A stretch of DNA of 6,999 bases, taken from an uncultured Collinsella sp. GTDB lineage: Bacteria > Actinomycetota > Coriobacteriia > Coriobacteriales > Coriobacteriaceae. The stretch spans positions 1 to 6,999 of the forward strand of contig URWQ01000076.1 in the NCBI GenBank assembly GCA_900551635.1, written 5' to 3'. The notes below the pieces were generated by a model that saw only the letters and a list, made by a program, of their open reading frames with translations, ran no database searches and was not told the origin of the DNA. Made by a program: the position numbers and the translations under genes. Of the stretch, positions 5,734 to 6,999 are shown in pieces. How positions within the stretch are numbered: the stretch's first letter is position 1; each line of letters opens with the position of its first letter.

Positions 5734-5787
5734 GCGGGCAAACGCGCTACACCTGTGAGACGGCGGCTTGCGGGCTGGCCGAACAGC

Positions 5788-6999
5788 CTACTGCGATGCA
5801 ATCTGCGCAAGACGAGCGCTTGCGACTGCCGCCTGACCGTAGGCGATGCAGCCGTCGTTAACGGGCACGGTTTGGGGAATCAAGACAGTGAGACCCATGC
5901 TTTTGAGCTCGCGGGTGAGGAGCTGGAGCAAAAGTCGGTTCATGAACACGCCGCCCGAGAGCGCGACGGTATCGATGCCTTCGCGCGCGCAGATTTCGCG
6001 TGCGATTCGTGCCGAAGAGCGCGCGATGGCGATATGGAAGTCGAGCGCGAGCCTGTAGGCGGGCGCTCCGGCTTCAATTCCTCCCAAAAGTGCCTCAAAG
6101 AGTGCTTTCTGGTCCAGAACATAGGGGCCGTCCAGCCACGATGGGCCAGATGCGAAATGGCCGGCGTTGTCGTCGGGAAAATGGGCGATTTCGTTGTCGA
6201 GCGCGCGCCAGGCGGCGGCCTCAAGCTCGATGGCGGGTTCGCCCTCGTAGGTTGCCTTGTCGCAGATGCCCAGAATTGCTGCCGCGGCATCAAAGAGACG
6301 CCCCATGCTGCTGGTACGCGGGCTGTTGATGCCGCGCTCGATCAATTCGATCATCTCCGCGGTCAGCAGCCAGCCTTCGCCCATCTTGGCCCCCAGGGAG
6401 ATAATGCCCTTGGGTTTTTCCATCAGTTCACGGAAAGAGCCGGGCGCATAGAAGCCGCTTTTGCGCATGGCATCGTTCATAGCGCAGCCGATGGAATCCA
6501 TCCAGTCCAGCAGCTTATCCGTCGCCATTGCCTTGACCTTGCTGCCGCCGTACAGCTCCACGTCCAGCGTCATGTTGGCAACACAGTATTCCACAAAGCC
6601 CATCAGGCCGGGCAGGTTCACTTCGCAGTCCTGGCTTTCCAGGAATTTTTCCAGATCGTTGTTGCCCAGGGGCGAATACTTGACGTAAATTTCGCCCACA
6701 ACGCCAACCTTGACTTTCGGCACGCGGGTAACAGGCACCGAAGCGTAAGAAGCGCAGATGACGGCGAACTGGCGTTTCATATCATGCACATTGTAGTTGA
6801 TGCTCTTGTGCATCCAGCTCTGGATGGTGGCGATCCACTTTTCGGTCAGGGCATCAGCGGAGCCGGGCTTGTTCTCATAGGGCTTGGTCTGGCTGCGCAG
6901 GGCCACCAACAGGTCGCCGTAATAGATGCAGGCAATGACCTTGCGGATCAGCGGCAGGGTCAGCGGCAGGCCGCTGCCTTTTTCCAGGCCGGAAAAGTT
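5788..6999 (-). CDS. hypF: Chimeric frame: 2-hydroxyacyl-CoA dehydratase activase-like fragment joined to the C-terminal part of HypF; 5'-partial
   Basis: The frame is open from the right edge (403 codons before the TAG at 5790-5788). The TTG at 6909 is just an internal Leu. The first 225 residues match the C-terminal part of the large activase/DUF2229-type proteins linked to 2-hydroxyacyl-CoA dehydratases: GLEKGSGLPLTLP at the edge, VKVGVVGEIYVKYSPLGNNDL, and SLGAKMGEGWLLTAEMIELIERGIN. That family should continue with a Cys-containing QPFGCLPNH-type motif, which is absent. From Asn-Ser (6327-6322) the protein becomes HypF: NSPRTSSMGRLFDA, TYEGEPAIELE, LSGGVFMNRLL (metal-site motif) and NDGCIAYGQA. 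HypF makes carbamoyl-adenylate from carbamoyl phosphate and passes carbamoyl to HypE. Its acylphosphatase, zinc-finger and YrdC domains and the start of its Kae1-like domain are missing, so this frame cannot do the HypF reaction. The activase part uses codons with a different flavour (for example AAA/GAA with CTG), which suggests another genome, perhaps a Ruminococcaceae-like Firmicute. Confidence 0.85.
   Translation of the reverse strand, partial: NFSGLEKGSGLPLTLPLIRKVIACIYYGDLLVALRSQTKPYENKPGSADALTEKWIATIQSWMHKSINYNVHDMKRQFAVICASYASVPVTRVPKVKVGVVGEIYVKYSPLGNNDLEKFLESQDCEVNLPGLMGFVEYCVANMTLDVELYGGSKVKAMATDKLLDWMDSIGCAMNDAMRKSGFYAPGSFRELMEKPKGIISLGAKMGEGWLLTAEMIELIERGINSPRTSSMGRLFDAAAAILGICDKATYEGEPAIELEAAAWRALDNEIAHFPDDNAGHFASGPSWLDGPYVLDQKALFEALLGGIEAGAPAYRLALDFHIAIARSSARIAREICAREGIDTVALSGGVFMNRLLLQLLTRELKSMGLTVLIPQTVPVNDGCIAYGQAAVASARLAQIASQ
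6322..6339 (-). other. Candidate breakpoint between activase-like fragment and hypF
   Basis: The codons for ERGINS (complement of 6322-6339) suit both parents: activases have ELIE(R/S)G(I/V)NN here and HypF proteins have xRGINSPxTSS. Conservation is purely activase on the high-coordinate side and purely HypF on the low-coordinate side. A short stretch shared by both genes is what a short-overlap misassembly or microhomology recombination would leave. Confidence 0.7.

Noticed and set aside
5713..5741. Minus-strand promoter for hypC (TTGCCC, 17 nt, TACCAT)
   Set aside because: Each box matches the consensus at only four of six positions and overlaps small hairpins; too weak to call.

Overview
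The window looks like Actinobacteria of the class Coriobacteriia, probably a Collinsella-like gut anaerobe. The case rests on GC-rich coding sequence, a Coriobacteriia/Clostridia-type IMP dehydrogenase N-terminus, and a [NiFe]-hydrogenase maturation cluster. The genus is an inference from sequence feel, not from a search. Both ends of the window are reading frames that fuse two unrelated protein families in frame, so the window may be partly a chimeric (metagenome-type) assembly.

Layout, left to right. (1) An open frame at the left edge (to 1145, +) has the N-terminal and CBS part of IMP dehydrogenase (GuaB). At about position 704 it switches abruptly to a glucose-type PTS EIIA domain, and it ends at a strong intrinsic terminator. 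(2) A small lipoprotein gene (1379-1936, +) is preceded by a leader hairpin. (3) A 454-nt gene-free stretch (1937-2390) lies between convergent genes and is packed with structured DNA: a perfect 12-bp hairpin, a four-level nested palindrome, a pair of TTGGGGACA elements, and six 15-nt units in alternating orientation at an exact 31-nt period. (4) A minus-strand block, read right to left, runs hypF (C-terminal part only), hypC, hypD, hypE, then a HAD phosphatase. (5) The right edge (about 6325-6999, -) encodes part of a 2-hydroxyacyl-CoA dehydratase activase-like protein joined in frame to the HypF tail.

How the genes work together. HypF and HypE make the thiocyanate (cyanide donor) from carbamoyl phosphate on the C-terminal Cys of HypE. 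HypC and HypD carry the iron and assemble the Fe(CN)2CO unit that is placed in [NiFe] hydrogenase. hypC and hypD overlap by one base (TAGTG). hypE follows hypD after 84 nt containing a hairpin and a TATAAT box. The HAD phosphatase lies 105 nt beyond hypE and has no evident link to hydrogenase maturation. No hypA, hypB or hydrogenase structural gene is visible.

The most unusual native signal is the 31-nt-period alternating repeat array at 2180-2349. The two fusion frames are the most important points to verify before either end is used for annotation.
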